From contig OX235263.1 of assembly GCA_944472135.2 (NCBI GenBank), positions 1,099,517 to 1,163,516 on the forward strand: a stretch of 64,000 nt of DNA. The letters are read 5' to 3'. The translations under genes and the position numbers were made by a program. Of this stretch, positions 46,135 to 57,770 are shown piece by piece; position 1 is the stretch's first letter, and each line of letters starts with the position of its first letter. The stretch is from Trichobilharzia regenti. Taxonomy: Eukaryota > Platyhelminthes > Trematoda > Strigeidida > Schistosomatidae. The notes beneath the pieces were generated by a model. It had not been told where the DNA came from. It saw only the letters and a program-made list of their open reading frames with translations, and did no database searches.

Positions 46135-46486
46135 TGTGGTGAGAGCAGGCTGCTAGCCGATTGGTTGGCACTAATCTACGTTAATGTCTAGGTCACTAAT
46201 ATGGGCCGTGAGAAAATATGAACAAGGCTGTTTCCACAACCAATCACAGCAAACTTAAATGTGGACAAATATGATTCGCAGATAGATGGCTCTACTTTCC
46301 GAGAAATATCGAAAACAACCAATCATAAGACTGTGTTTGTCTGCTTAACTTCCGAGAAACAACCAATCAGAAGACTGCCTTTTTCTGCTTGCATAAGCCT
46401 TATTAATGCACATAAAATATATATAAATACGTGTTGATTTTCGTAATAAAACGATCTGTTGCCAGCCCTTGTCTTCTGTTGTTACA
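46135..46486 (+). mobile_element. Solo LTR (Gypsy-type, related to LTR at 53528)
   Basis: This 352-bp unit starts tgtggtgagagcaggctg, contains three spaced aaccaatca motifs and a TATA-like region (catataaaatatatataaat) with aataaa, and ends gttgttaca. It is flanked by a 4-bp direct repeat gtgg (46131-46134 and 46487-46490). It aligns along its length with the LTR at 53528-53866, which follows a Gypsy integrase. No internal region is present, as expected after recombination between two LTRs. Confidence 0.82.
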
Positions 46487-46834
46487 GTGGCACTGATATG
46501 TTTGCTAACAATAATAAGTCAGTGTCAACATGTCAAGGCGCTGGTGATTATCAACGAAGAAAATTAATACACTTAATTAGAAGGCAGAAATGGTTACAGC
46601 ATGCGGATTATATAATGCATAATTTTCAAAAAATGCAGAGTAATCAAGGTATAAACGTGTTCACAGTTTGATTACATAACAGATTGTTAGAGAAAATAAA
46701 ACCATTTGGACAATGATTAATTACATGTTATCCTTATAAAATTATTTCATTCTTATGATCCCTTCATCCTTAGTTACAAGTTTTCATTGTCCAAATCGTT
46801 TTATATCCATTAACAAGCTATTACGTAACAGAAA

Positions 46835-47115
46835 AGATTTGTAACTCAGGTGGATGATTTGCAATTGATAGTGTTCTCTGAGCTCCTTGGTTTAACTGCG
46901 GAGTTTTAGAAAACGGTCAATACATATCTAAAGATGGTTACCGGGAGACTCATGAAGAAATTTAAATCATTTCACTTTATCCTAAATACTGCGCTGAAGA
47001 TGTCGTCCAGAAAGACGATGAAAGCTCCGCAACTAAACCAACCAGCTCAGAGAACAGTATGAATTGCAAATCTATTACGTAATCAACGTGAGCCGGAGAT
47101 GAGGATCTAAATGAA
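46835..47115. repeat. Inverted repeat of dispersed repeat F
   Basis: The left half (ttgtaactcaggtggatgat, gtgttctctgagctcc) and the right half (agctcagagaacagtatgaa) are reverse complements over roughly 50-60 bases, around gcgctgaagatgtcgtccag and cgatgaaagctccgc. Relatives are at 33560-33690 and 29205-29330. Confidence 0.6.
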
Positions 47116-47589
47116 AAGTAAATACCTCTTCGCTCACTTCTTCCGTTTTCTAAATGTCTAGGCGGGGATTTTTTCAACATAGAAGGCTTATGGTAAGTTT
47201 TTAGATTTTATCTGTCAAAATATATGCTAATTAGTAACACTCGTAATCACTTAAGCTTGGCAAAGAGACAGGATCATTTATAGATCCATGTGAAGACATA
47301 AGGATGTCATTTCAGGCATGTTATCATACTTCAAATCAATGTTAACAATAGCGATTTGTTAAAACCTTTAAATATTCCCAGTGTTAATATAAGAACAAGA
47401 CAAATAAGCGAACAGTCTTGTTCTCAGCTAAAGTTTTTCAGGCCTCAATATTATTTCCATAGATTTTTATATAACAAAATACTGAAGTAATGACGGTGAG
47501 ATTGTGGATGAAAAATATTTTGAACGTTAGTAAAAACAGTAAAAACTGGTATCCCTTTTACTGGAAGTCTTGATATAACTTTTCACTTT
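47116..47589. other. No gene recognised
   Basis: Anonymous AT-rich intron sequence. Confidence 0.5.
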
Positions 47590-48370
47590 ACTAGAATCAG
47601 ATACAACGCTATCACAAAGATATCCATTGGACACCAATGAAACAATTAAGAGCTTGAAAGTCTGTCCAGCAAGTAATTATTTTACATTTAAAGGGAATTT
47701 ATATGGACAGACAAATGGTGTTGCTATGGGTTCACTAGTTTCTCCAATAGTCGCTGACCTTTTCATGAATAGATTCGAAGATAACATCTTTTCAAGCATA
47801 CTAACACCTCAAATGTGGCTAAGATATGTAGAGGATACTTTTGTAGTGCTGAAATGTGATCTACACAGTTCATTTCCGGAGAAAATAAACATTCTACCTC
47901 CCGGAATCTAGTTTACTTCGGAAGCTGAATCAGACGTCGGTGAACTACCATTTCTGGACTGCTTAGTTAATAGAAGAGAAAACGAGCATTTTAATATATC
48001 CATATTCAGGCAGAAAACACACTCAAATAAATATTCAGACTTCAGATCATCAGCGCAAAGGTATCAGATGTTCCAAGTTTTCTTAGACGAGCACACTCTC
48101 TGATGTTAACGGATGAGCAAGAAAAAGAAGAAGAAATATCGAACATTACTGAGGCTTTAAATCAAGACAACTACCCACAGAACTTCATCAACAAATCAAC
48201 ACTGACATTAAGTATAATCGAGAAAGTATTCCGAAAACATGAGCCTCAACAGTTTTCATTTCACATAGAGCGGAAACGCTAGACGATATCAGATGTGTAC
48301 TTAATAGGCTCGACATCAGATTTTTCTTCAAAACATCAGAAAGACTGTGAAACAACCTTGTCCACATGAA
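47590..48370 (+). pseudogene. Penelope-like element RT fragment
   Basis: 47627-47911 reads NYFTFKGNLYGQTNGVAMGS and LVSPIVADLFMNRFE (RT motif B), then WLRYVEDTFVVL, where the catalytic box is YVED: the first catalytic Asp is replaced by Glu. After a stop, GELPFLDCLVNRRENEHF and KTHSNKYSDFRSSAQRY follow. Later frames are broken and the endonuclease is not preserved. Confidence 0.78.
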
Positions 48371-48469
48371 ATACTAAATCACTAAGTATTCTCTATCTAA
48401 TTGTGTCTATAAAATAAAATGCATGGAATCGGATGGGATATAGATCAGACAAACATCACCAGAGTGAAA

Positions 48470-49935
48470 TCAAAATTACGAGAAATGAACACATCTGTTC
48501 GACCACCGAGGCTATCTGTCCGTGATTACTGGGTGAAGACAGCTGTTGATAAAAGTTTGTAGTTTGTTCGAAATGCTCTTGATGACGCGCCAGGTCTTTG
48601 ACCCGCATAGTTAGTATCACTGACTTTACATTGGATTTTAAAATCCGGATCTTATTTTCCATACTGAGTGCTGTTGATCTCCTCCAAAAAGACTTGAGAG
48701 TAATGAAAGCTTGCCTCGCCTTCCTGATTCTCGCTGCTTTGATATCCTCGTCATTTCCGTCCGCCTGTATTTGAAACGATGTTTCTCAGGTAAGTCGGTA
48801 TGTGGGTAGGTGAAGGAGGTTGCTTCTTTTAGATTCCCCCATTTGTGCTGGCTTATTGTTTTCTGTTGTTGTTGCTGTTGGACAGGAGTCTTCGTCACTT
48901 CTGTTTTCTCTGTGTTTGCTTGGGGTCCTATCTTTGATACTTCTCCCTGTCTCAACTTGCTGCTTTTCACTTGCATATCTTCCAGTTTGTGGAAAATCAG
49001 ATATACATATAACATCAGCGATGTTCAGACCACCCAGGTTTTTTGTGTCAGTCCATTTTATGCCTGTTTCCTCGCTGCCCACTCTCTGTCTGTTGCATTA
49101 TTCAGTCTACTTCAATCAGGAAAATCATTGGCGATAGTAGGCAACCAGACAACCTTTTCGTACTTCCGTTTTCACTACTTCGAAGGATTGCGTCACTTTC
49201 CTTTAGTGGAATACGTGGCATACAGAATTGTCGTACAACTCTTGGACGCGATGCATGATTGTTGGTGGAACCCCTTTGTTGTAGCGAAGTAGTTTCCAAA
49301 TCATTTCTCGATCGATAGTGTCGAAGGCCTTTTCAAAGTCGATGAAGTTGAGATAGAGAGGTGACTGCCATTCCAAGCTCTGTTCAGTGATGATCCACAG
49401 TGTTGCAATTTGATCGATGCATGACTTTTCCTTCCTGAATCCAGCCTGTTCCGGTAGAATTTTTTCACCCCGAGCTTGTTTGAGTCTTTCCAAGATGATG
49501 CAGTTTGGTATTTAGGTTTGGATGGACAGGAGTATAATCCCGCGCTATTTCTCGCATTGACTTAAGTCCCCTTTCTTTGGCAGTTCGAATAATTAGCCTA
49601 TCTTCCAATCCACAGGTACGTCAACCTCTTTACATTGGTGTCTCAGGGTCCATTTTCAATGTCTCTGCGGGGATTCCGTCACTTCCTGCTGCTTTTTCAA
49701 TTTTTAGCATCTTTATTGCTTCCAGGATTTCTGTTCTCATCAGGGGTTTGATGTCCACTGGTAGTTCTGCTTCCGTTGTTGGTATTCTTTGAAGCCTTGT
49801 AGGTGGCGGCTGATTGAGAAGTCTTTTGAAGTGTTCAGCCCAGTGTTCCCTTCGATCCACCTGTTTGTTGATTGACATCCTCCACTGGTTTAATTTGTGT
49901 TGAACGTTTCCCCGATAGGACTCTAGTTGTTTGGT
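48470..49935 (-). mobile_element. RTE-clade retrotransposon, RT region, minus strand
   Basis: Reading the minus strand, 49878-49630 has WAEHFKRLLNQPPPTR and KIEKAAGSDGIPAETLK; 49493-49203 has RGEKILPEQAGFRKEKSCID, SPLYLNFIDFEKAFDTIDRE and PPTIMHRVQELYD; 49082-48786 follows with GLNIADVICISD-type degenerate sequence; and 48662-48456 has NKIRILKSNVKSV. These are RTE RT motifs in the correct order, so about 1.4 kb of one SR2-like element is represented. The catalytic YADD region is deleted or unreadable. Confidence 0.82.
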
Positions 49936-50789
49936 AGAGTGTTATCATGTCTCCTTTGCCTTCAGCTTATTCTGTCATGGTAATCAAGGCTTGTGTTTTA
50001 TCTGTTAATACTATTTTTTACATTTTTATTCTATATTTTGTCCCACTTTTTAATATTATTGATGATTCATTTGAAACTATCAGTACTATTCTCTTAATTC
50101 ATTTTAACATTAGTGTTGTTATCATTACTATTATTATCAGAGTCATTTAGCTTGCGACTCTTGATAAATTCAAGTTATTTCTCTGGTAATGAATTGTTTA
50201 TTTAGGTAAATGTAACTAACTGAATTGTAATTCGGTATTATCTTATCTTATACTCCCCTTGCATTTTATCAATCTGAACATGACCTGAAAAATATTCACA
50301 CCTGTCGTTCTGTTTGATTGACTAAATGTAGTTTATTCTCTCATTAATCATGTCTCCCAATTCATTTCTAGTGATATATATATGTATATGCGAATATGTC
50401 ACTGTATGTTGAGCATTTAGCCTTTAGAGTTCTACCACAATTTAATGAAATCATTAAATCCTGATTTATTTACTTTAATGGCTTGCTTTATATTCTCACG
50501 GGGAAGCGAAATTGTCTCCATTTCTTAAAGTTTTGCGTCCACCCATTGTCTAACCTTCTATCCATTCCATTTTTGATAATTCTACTCGTAAAGCAGTTCC
50601 CCATTGAATAAAAAAAAACAATAAATCAAGTTTACAGAACCCATTAGATCAAAAACAAAAATTGTTACGACTACCGAAAATATGGAACCAAACTTGAACT
50701 GGTGTAAATACAACCTCTTTTCCTAGAGGAGTAAATCTCTTCCTACGATTTGTTGAATTTATTCGCTAACTATTATTATATGCGTAAAA
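49936..50789. other. No gene recognised
   Basis: AT-rich intron sequence. The 67-residue open frame at 49947-50150 is hydrophobic low-complexity sequence rich in I, F and T, and I do not regard it as a gene. Confidence 0.5.
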
Positions 50790-52185
50790 TTTAGGCACTG
50801 TGTTAGTAACTAATTCCATATTAGTTTGTTTATTAGATGTATCACACAGTCAGTGAAACAGTATTACTGTTTACTGGATGGGACACAGTTTAGAACACAA
50901 TTCATTATTGTTCATAATCATTCCATCGGTTATAATCACACGACTTCGAAACTTGAGTTTTATAGTTTCCTTTGTCCTCCTCTATTTGTTGTCTTAGGGG
51001 CAGTTGAATCCTCCAGATATCTAGGTGGACAGGTGTCGAATCATTCCTATTACACGTATTCTTTCTCAGTTGATTCGATAAACAAAGCTTCTGATATCAA
51101 TCTCTCCCGCCACCCTGCTGCTAAGCTGAGTTATATTCTAGATTTCTTATCTTATTCAGGTCAACTAATCTAGATTTTTTTATGTTTTTATCCTCGGCTA
51201 GTCTGACTGACTGAGCCCTGTTCTACTACTTTGAACTGTGTATTTGACCTGACAATCATTGCAGTAGAGTATTAGATAAACAGGATCCCTTAATCCGCAA
51301 AGCTTGTTTCTAATTGAGTTTGGTGGTTTGAATGTCAGCCACTTTTATTCCTGCCTTGTTGAGAATTGTGCGTAAGGTTTCCGAGGTTCCTTCCTTGTAT
51401 GGAATTACCACTGATGATTTAGATCCTTTATTGTTGATAATAATGATAATATTAAAGGTGATAATAATAGCACTAATAGGGACAACAACAATAAGGAATC
51501 CAAATCATCAGTGGTAATTCCATACAAGGAAGGAACCTCGGAAACCTTACGCACAATTCTTAACAAGGTAGGAATAAAAATGGCTGACATTAAAACCACC
51601 AAACTCAATTAGAAACAAGCTTTGTCGGTTAAGGGATCCTGTTTATCTAATACTCTACTGAAATGATTGTCAGGTCAAATACATAGTTCAAAGTAGTAGA
51701 ACAGGTCTCAGTCAGTCAGACTAGCCGAGCATAAAAACATAAAAAAAATCCAGATTAGTTGACCTGAATAAGATAAGAAATCTAGAGAATAATTCAGCTA
51801 TGCCACTCACTACATGCAATCACACACAATCATAAAATAGGATAGATCCGATAAGATGACAGTTTACAAACCTAATTTAGCAGCAGGGTGGCGGGAGAGA
51901 TTGATATCAGAAGCTTTGTTTATCGAATCAACTGAGAGAGAATACATGTACTAGGAATGATTCATCACCTGTCTAGTCAGATATCTGGAGAATTCTACTA
52001 CCCCTAAGACAACAAATAGGGGATGACAAAGGAAACTATAAAACTGAAGTTTCGAAGTCGTGTGATTATAATTGATGGAATGATTATGAACAATAATGAA
52101 TTGTGTTCTAAACTGTGTTATCCAGTAAACAGTAATACTGTTTCACTGACTGTGTGATGCATCTAATAAACAAACTAATATGAAA
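50790..52185. mobile_element. PLE-derived foldback (two inverted halves)
   Basis: The left half (from tccatattagtttgtttatt) and right half (to atacatctaataaacaaacta-like sequence with one change) are reverse complements over about 650 bases, meeting near 51430-51490. Each half holds a PLE 3' terminal repeat, an endonuclease-region relic and the linker that reads VPSLYGITTDDL on the opposite strand (51332-51517 plus; 51608-51405 minus). It is the inside-out part of a PLE duplicated in inverted orientation. Confidence 0.75.
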
Positions 52186-52699
52186 TTATTTGCTAAATGT
52201 ATTTGTTGGCGTATCGATTAGAGATGTCAATCACGACAGGGGTTCTGACCATTTGGGCTCGATCTTCCTAAATAGCATTTCAGTCTAATAAATGTCTCGT
52301 ATATTCAAAAATAATCATTGATTCAAATGTCATCTTGTAATATACACACTTTATCTTGTTAACATTTTCTGTTTATTGCAATACTTTTACTTCTACTATC
52401 CAACGATTAAAATAATTTAGATAAAATAGTTGAATTTAATGTGATTTACACAGTTTTAAATAGAGGATAGCTCATTTCTGCGTTTAGACAAATTTAAAAG
52501 GGAAAAACTGTATGTTATGCTTGTGAATATAAATTTTTTCACTAATAAATTCACAAATTTAGTGTTTTACTTTAAATACATGGAAGATAAGTAATAAACC
52601 TTCAGCTGTCTGGTTTAATAAAATATTCCTAGTTGAGTAGTAATTGGAGAGAACGTGAAGATAAAATCACAAAGAAGCCTTTACTCGTATACAGGCTGA
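52186..52699. other. No gene recognised
   Basis: AT-rich intron sequence between two mobile elements. I see nothing to annotate. Confidence 0.5.
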
Positions 52700-53290
52700 A
52701 TCGCTAGTATTATTATGCATTCATCGACGGGATTTTCCCTGACTTTGCTCTTGTTTAGGCGTGAACTCCGCCTTCCAGTCGAGATTAAGACACCACTGTT
52801 ACCATATGAAAAGATCGACTGTATTCCCTACGTCCGACATCTTCGCTACCACCTAGAGATGGCCTACAACCTGACACGTCATCATCTATTGTCTTCGTCA
52901 GTACATCAGAAAAGCATTTATGACCGGTGTGTCCGCGGACTCACTTATTCCCCTTGTGACTACATCTGGATCCATCGACCGTAAGTCCCTGCCGGTTCGT
53001 GTCCTAAATTCTACGCTTCATGGCAAGGACCATATAAGATCGTACAGCACGGAACTCCCACTAAGTATGTCCTGCGAAATTTGTGACAACTCAGGACAAC
53101 CCCATCTCCACGCATTATAATCAGCTGAAACCGCGTTATCCAGTAGCTGCCAAAGAATCGCCGACAACCTCACAACCGCCACCCGCTACTAGCTACGTCA
53201 AGGTACCGACCGATGGAAGCAGTGTATTTCTAATACCTTCGCCAGGCATTGAGGACAGTGCTTCCAGAAGGGAGGAGGCGATGTAATAAG
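52700..53290 (+). pseudogene. Gypsy-type integrase C-terminal fragment
   Basis: The frame at 52715-52984 carries HSSTGFSLTLLLFRRELRLP, YVRHLRYHLEMAYNLTRHHL and HQKSIYDRCVRG, the conserved segment after the integrase catalytic core in Ty3/Gypsy Pol (usually HxSTGxxPxxLLFGRELRLP, with the G changed to R here). A shifted frame then reads on to about 53290. Protease, RT and RNase H are missing to the left. An LTR follows at 53528, so this is a 5'-truncated element. Confidence 0.8.
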
Positions 53291-53527
53291 ATAAAAATCA
53301 GCATAATGCCACTAATTAAGGTTTTATCTTCTTTCTCAGAGGGAAGCGCTGACGTGGCCTTACTGGAGCAGGAGGAAGATCGTTTGTCTAGACTTGTTAT
53401 AAATGATGACAATTAGCTTTGTAACTGGTTAATTCAAGCCTTGCTTGGTTCAAATAAACACCTGTCTCTCTCGCTCTCATCGTCTTCTTCCTTCGTTGGT
53501 TGTGACAGTTGCTCTTGTGTGTTACAG

Positions 53528-53866
53528 TATGACACTGGTGAGAGCTGTCTGCTAGCCAAAATTGGTAGACAGCAATTCACGTCAGCGTTTACGTCCCAAA
53601 TCTTGGTCATGAGAAAAGAACTAGAACAAAGACTAACTCAACAACCAATCACAGCAGACTTAGCTTGGGCGGATACGATTCGCAAAGACATGGTCTGAAC
53701 CTCAAAGAAATAGCCACAAAGAGATGACAGAATAGCCTTCAACAGGGAAACAACCAATCGGAAGACGTTGCTTCTGTGCTAACAATAATGCCAACAATAA
53801 TGTGCACAGAAAATCTATGAATATCTGTTGATTATTTCTATGAACGATCTGTCTTTTGTCGTTACA
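53528..53866 (+). mobile_element. 3' LTR of the Gypsy fragment
   Basis: From tatgacactggtgagagctg to tgtcgttaca it aligns with the solo LTR at 46135-46486: the shared blocks are tgctagcc, caaccaatcacagca, gatacgattcgca and aacaaccaatcgg-type motifs, tgttgatt, and gatctgt. The 5' boundary is approximate, and no target duplication can be paired because the 5' LTR is missing. Confidence 0.7.
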
Positions 53867-54869
53867 TGATGACCATGGGCTTTTTCTTCACCACGGTTTT
53901 ACACACATGCGTATGTTGCCAGATGACTACAGAAAAACAAGAACAAAGGAATGCCTGTTTCACATCAGTTTAGAACTGCTTATATGTGAAACTCCACAAC
54001 TTCTTATCAAATATAGCTCGTATAGGTCAAGTTCTTTAGCCAACAGTTTATCAACGTTAAAAGATTAGGACCTTACATGCAGAATTTTCCGTATTGTTCA
54101 ATTCCTCCTCTAATCATTTATTTTTAGCAAAGCACTTGGATGAATATTATGGAGTTCAGTTACTAAAGATTTATCTATAGAAATATAAGAAGAAGTTGTA
54201 TTTTTATTCATGTTTCACTACTCCTAAGTATAAGCATACGATGCTTGCGTGCTAAAAGCAAACGGTTTATTTTTGTTTCAAGTCTATCTCTAGCCTAGTA
54301 TTCATTTCCTTTTCACAACACTCTCCGGACGAAATATTAATCCACAATGAACTGACAGTTTTGCTTAAAGTGTCAGATGCCTTTTAGAAAAAGTGTTTAT
54401 GTCTAGGATACTTAGGATTTCTTGTTCTCCTTCTCCAAAAAAAATAGACAGTCGCAGTTGCCATGACAACTATCAAGATACTGTATGAAATTAATGGCAC
54501 CTGACATACTTATCTACAAAAATTTAGAGGCAATTAAACTCAGTCAATGTCCAATTGAAATACTGATACCGTATATAATAAATAAATAAATAAATAAATA
54601 GGAAATGGGATATTTTTAGAAACACAGATAAGAAAAGGATAATTTGTGGAATGACAACATAAGATATGATTTATTGTAAAAAGTTCGCAATACATCTGGT
54701 ATAATTTCCTTATTTTAGTATAAAAAAAATCGCTCCATACATTTGCTTATTTTCTTGATGGAAGATATCGTAAAAAGTGATTTTCAGCAAGTTTTCTTGA
54801 AGGGAACTGATTTCACTGGGGTTGTTTTTATTTTATTCAGAATTTGCTTTGACTTTGCTTTCGGTAAAT
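53867..54869. other. No gene recognised
   Basis: Intron sequence with an AAAT microsatellite (about 54578-54600). Open frames 53856-54068 and 54743-54955 have no recognisable domain. Confidence 0.5.
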
Positions 54870-55945
54870 TACTTCCAGTTCATATGTCTCAAAAGTGTCT
54901 TATACATTTTATACAACAGTTGTACGGCAATGCTGCATGCCAAGTAATCCACTAAGGTAAACTTACGGAATCCTTCAAAGAAGTGAAGACGGAAGTAAGA
55001 CAAGGCTGGCTGGCTGCCTATTATCTCCAATGATTTTCCTGATTGCAGTAGATTGCATAATGCGACAGACAGACAGCAGTGGTCAGCGAGGAAACAGGCA
55101 TAGAATGGACCTACACAAAAACTTGGAGGATCTGAACTTCGCTGATGATATGCGTCTGATTTTACATAAACTAAAATATATGAAAGTGAAAAGCGACAAG
55201 TTGTCAGAAGAAGCATCCGGAGAAGACAGAACTTCAGGTGAATGCGAAGAAAACAGAGGTGATGAAGATCCCTGAGCAACACCAACGGCGAAAACAGACA
55301 ACAATAAGTCAGCATAAATTGAGAAATTTGAAAGAAACAGCCTCCTTAACCTAACTTGCAAGCATCGTCTCACATACAGGCGGAACTGACGAGGATATCA
55401 AATCAGTGAGGATCGGTAAAACAAGACAAGCTTTCATTTCCCTTAAGTCTATGTGGAGATCAACAGAACTCAGCATGATAAATAAGATACAAATGAAGTT
55501 AGTGCTATTTACTATACGGATCAGAGACTTGGTGCGTCATGAAGAGTACTTCAAACAAACAGACCTTCATCAACAGCTGCCTTCGCTCAGTACCCATGAA
55601 CATATGGCCAGAAAACATCGCCAACAGGCAGCAATATCTGGGAGCAAACCAACCAGGAACCGATTGTGCAACAAGATGATATGCAGGAAGAAATGGAGAT
55701 TGATTGGCTGGCCACACTCTGAGGAAACCATCAAGTGATATGACTTAACAAGCTTTCGAGCGGAACCCGAATGGGAAGTGGCAAGTTGATCGTCATTGCG
55801 AGGATGATTCGGAGGAGGTTATGTGAAGAGGAGATGAAAGCATGTGAGCAGACTTGGAGCCAGGTGAAAACTTTAGCACAGAACCGAACGCATTGGAAAC
55901 ATGCAGCTGAAGCCTTATGTTTCTCTAGGAATTAAAGGAAATAAT
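54870..55945 (+). mobile_element. RTE-clade retrotransposon, 3' half
   Basis: In broken frames it reads LIHFIQQLYGNAACQV, then the post-palm segment EDLNFADDMRLILHKLKYMK (the LNFADD catalytic-box region, 55129-55190), AEKTEVMKIPE-like sequence, LKSMWRSTELSMINKIQ and the 3' end gcagctgaagccttatgttt, ctctaggaatta, ATT repeats. The FADD box is preserved here and lost in the other RTE copies. Confidence 0.78.
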
Positions 55946-56270
55946 AATAATTATTATTAAACTGTCTTTATTCATTTAAATTAGTGATTGTAAAGATAAC
56001 CGATGCAAATCAATTTCCCTAGAGAGCCTTTAACTAGCAAATAATATTGAGAATTTCCGAAGACTGAATGTTCAGTCAAGAAAATTCAAGACTTTGAATA
56101 TTGTGCTGCCTAACACTTAAAAATAGAATTCACCGCATGTTTAAAGAATAATGGCGTATGTATTAGGACTAGTACAAATAAACAAAATACCTAGTTCTAT
56201 GAACAAAGTAAAAGCACAAGTATGTAATCTACTTAGAGAATTCAAACCGAGACTAGGGAATTCACTTTGG

Positions 56271-56460
56271 TTGGTGTGCGTCGGAGGCACATTGGTTAGG
56301 ACTCTCGCCGATCATGCACATGGTCCGGGGTTCGAGCCCTCGCCGGCGCACACCTGATATCTATGGTCGGCCTGCGAAATTTGGGCTACCGATATCCATG
56401 CTGAAAATTCCATACTTGTACCAAAAATACAGTGTGGAATCAAGCTGTAAATCAAAAAAT
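56271..56460 (+). repeat. SINE family B inside PLE
   Basis: The head gcacattggttaggactctc, box B ggggttcgagccc, cctgcgaaatttgggctacc, and the 3' end gaaaattccatacttgtacc plus aatcaagctgtaaatc with an A-rich tail. It is among the best preserved copies and can serve as the family reference in this window. Confidence 0.82.
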
Positions 56461-57157
56461 AAAAAAAAATAAAAATAGCTCCAAAAACAAAGATGGCTGC
56501 AAGGCTTTATGGTAAGCCGAAAATACTCAAAATAAGTGTTCTTTTGAGACCAGAAATTGGTTTGACAAAATCAGTGACATACACTTTATCCAAAACACTT
56601 ATCACGAATACTGAAACCACTTCAATACAATATTCCTTCGAACATCACAAAAATATTGAAGAGTTTAAAAGGAAAGTAATGAACATAGTTATTAAAGAAG
56701 ACGAAATTATGGCATGTTTTGTGTGTGATTTCTCTGCTTACTAGTATTCCTTCTATATGTGATTCACTTGATATTATGAAATATGAACTTAAAAACAATC
56801 AGGAATTATTAATTAAATCTTCATTATCAACAGAAAAAAGTTCTAAAATGCTTTAAACTTTGTTTAGAATTTGCATATTCTACCTTTAAAGACAAACCAT
56901 ACTGTCAGACAAATGAAGTTGCAATGGGTTCACCAACATCTTCAATTGTAGCAAATCTGTATATGAAAGCTCTAGAAAGAAAAGGCGCTAACAAGTTTTA
57001 GTTGTCATCCTAGAATATGGTACAGATATGTTGGTAGATGACACATTTATCATCATGAAGAAAGCTGAAAAAGAAGACTTTCTAATAGAAATTAACTTAA
57101 TCTCAGAATATATATTGAGTTTACTGATGAAGTAGAATCCGCTGAGGGAACTTTAAA

Positions 57158-57171
57158 CTTTCTTGATTGTC
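57158..57171. repeat. Target-site duplication of hammerhead SINE, left
   Basis: The 14-mer ctttcttgattgtc is repeated exactly at 57438-57451 and directly abuts both ends of the SINE at 57172-57437. Confidence 0.93.
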
Positions 57172-57437
57172 GAATTGAATTTTTGATTTTCCCGTCGATT
57201 GATTGGACTGAAGTGCTCGGTTTCAGGTTGACAGTCGACGGGAAAATCAAAAATTCAATTCAATAATTAATATGACCCGTTGCACAACAGGTGGCTCTCG
57301 TGGCCCAAGTGGTCTAGTGGATAACGCTTTGGCGTTTCAAACTATGGGTACTGGGTTCGAGCCTCGGTGGGAACATCATCACTCACTGAGAAATGCAGAT
57401 ACATCCAGCTGATGAGTCCCAAATAGGACGAAATGCG
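57172..57437 (+). mobile_element. Hammerhead SINE (family A) with 14-bp TSD
   Basis: Inserted into a PLE frame (NFLDC before, HC after). Bases 57172-57232 are a reverse complement of the unit's own 3' part, and 57233 onward is the forward unit: gtcgacgggaaaatcaaaaa, cccgttgcacaacagg, the tRNA-like head ggcccaagtggtctagtgga with box B gggttcgagcc, then the ribozyme up to gaaatgcg. The insert ends 3-4 bases before the place where the ribozyme would cleave. Confidence 0.9.
57394..57437 (+). ncRNA. Hammerhead ribozyme, truncated at stem III
   Basis: This copy has the most canonical core: catccag, ctgatgag, stem II gtcccaaataggac and the gaaa box, then tgcg and the insertion end. The cleavage triplet and the second strand of stem I are absent, so it cannot cut itself. 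Confidence 0.85.
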
Positions 57438-57770
57438 CTTTCTTGATTGTCATTGTATAAAGACAAACTGACGAGAAACCGACGCCTACAATATAGAGAA
57501 AACTGACACAATCCAACAAGTATTTGAATCACCGATTAGATGAAAGTTTCAGTAGCTTTAAATCCCGTTAACAGAGCTAGAAACATTATAACAGATAATG
57601 ATGATGATATGGAGAACGAGATATCCAATATAAAACAGATTTTGATTGGAAATGGTTATCCGGAAAAGCTACTAGATTATATTATCAATAAAAAGGAGCC
57701 TAAGAGAAAACAGAAAATTGAAAACTCTTGGCTATCGACGATATGGACCAATGACCTTCAAATAAACTGA

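Larger units (their letters stand above)
56140..57770 (+). pseudogene. Penelope-like element with two nested SINEs
   Basis: Pieces in order: the N-terminal region at 56151-56270 (AQVCNLLREFKPRLGNS), SINE B (56271-56460), the motif 1 region (ARLYGKPKILK) and palm start at 56493-56744 (MACFVCDFSAY), degenerate motif B at about 56920-56960, a YVGR-disrupted catalytic box at about 57028-57045, IEFTDEVESAEGTLNFLDC to 57171, a hammerhead SINE (57172-57437), and the post-RT segment 57540-57770 (EISNIKQILIGNGYPEKLLD). The catalytic box is broken and frames shift often. This PLE lineage differs from that at 40741. Confidence 0.75.

Noticed and set aside
49947..50150. Small hydrophobic protein of 67 residues.
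   Set aside because: Composition is typical of AT-rich non-coding DNA (I, F, T, V), with no start context or homology to other features.
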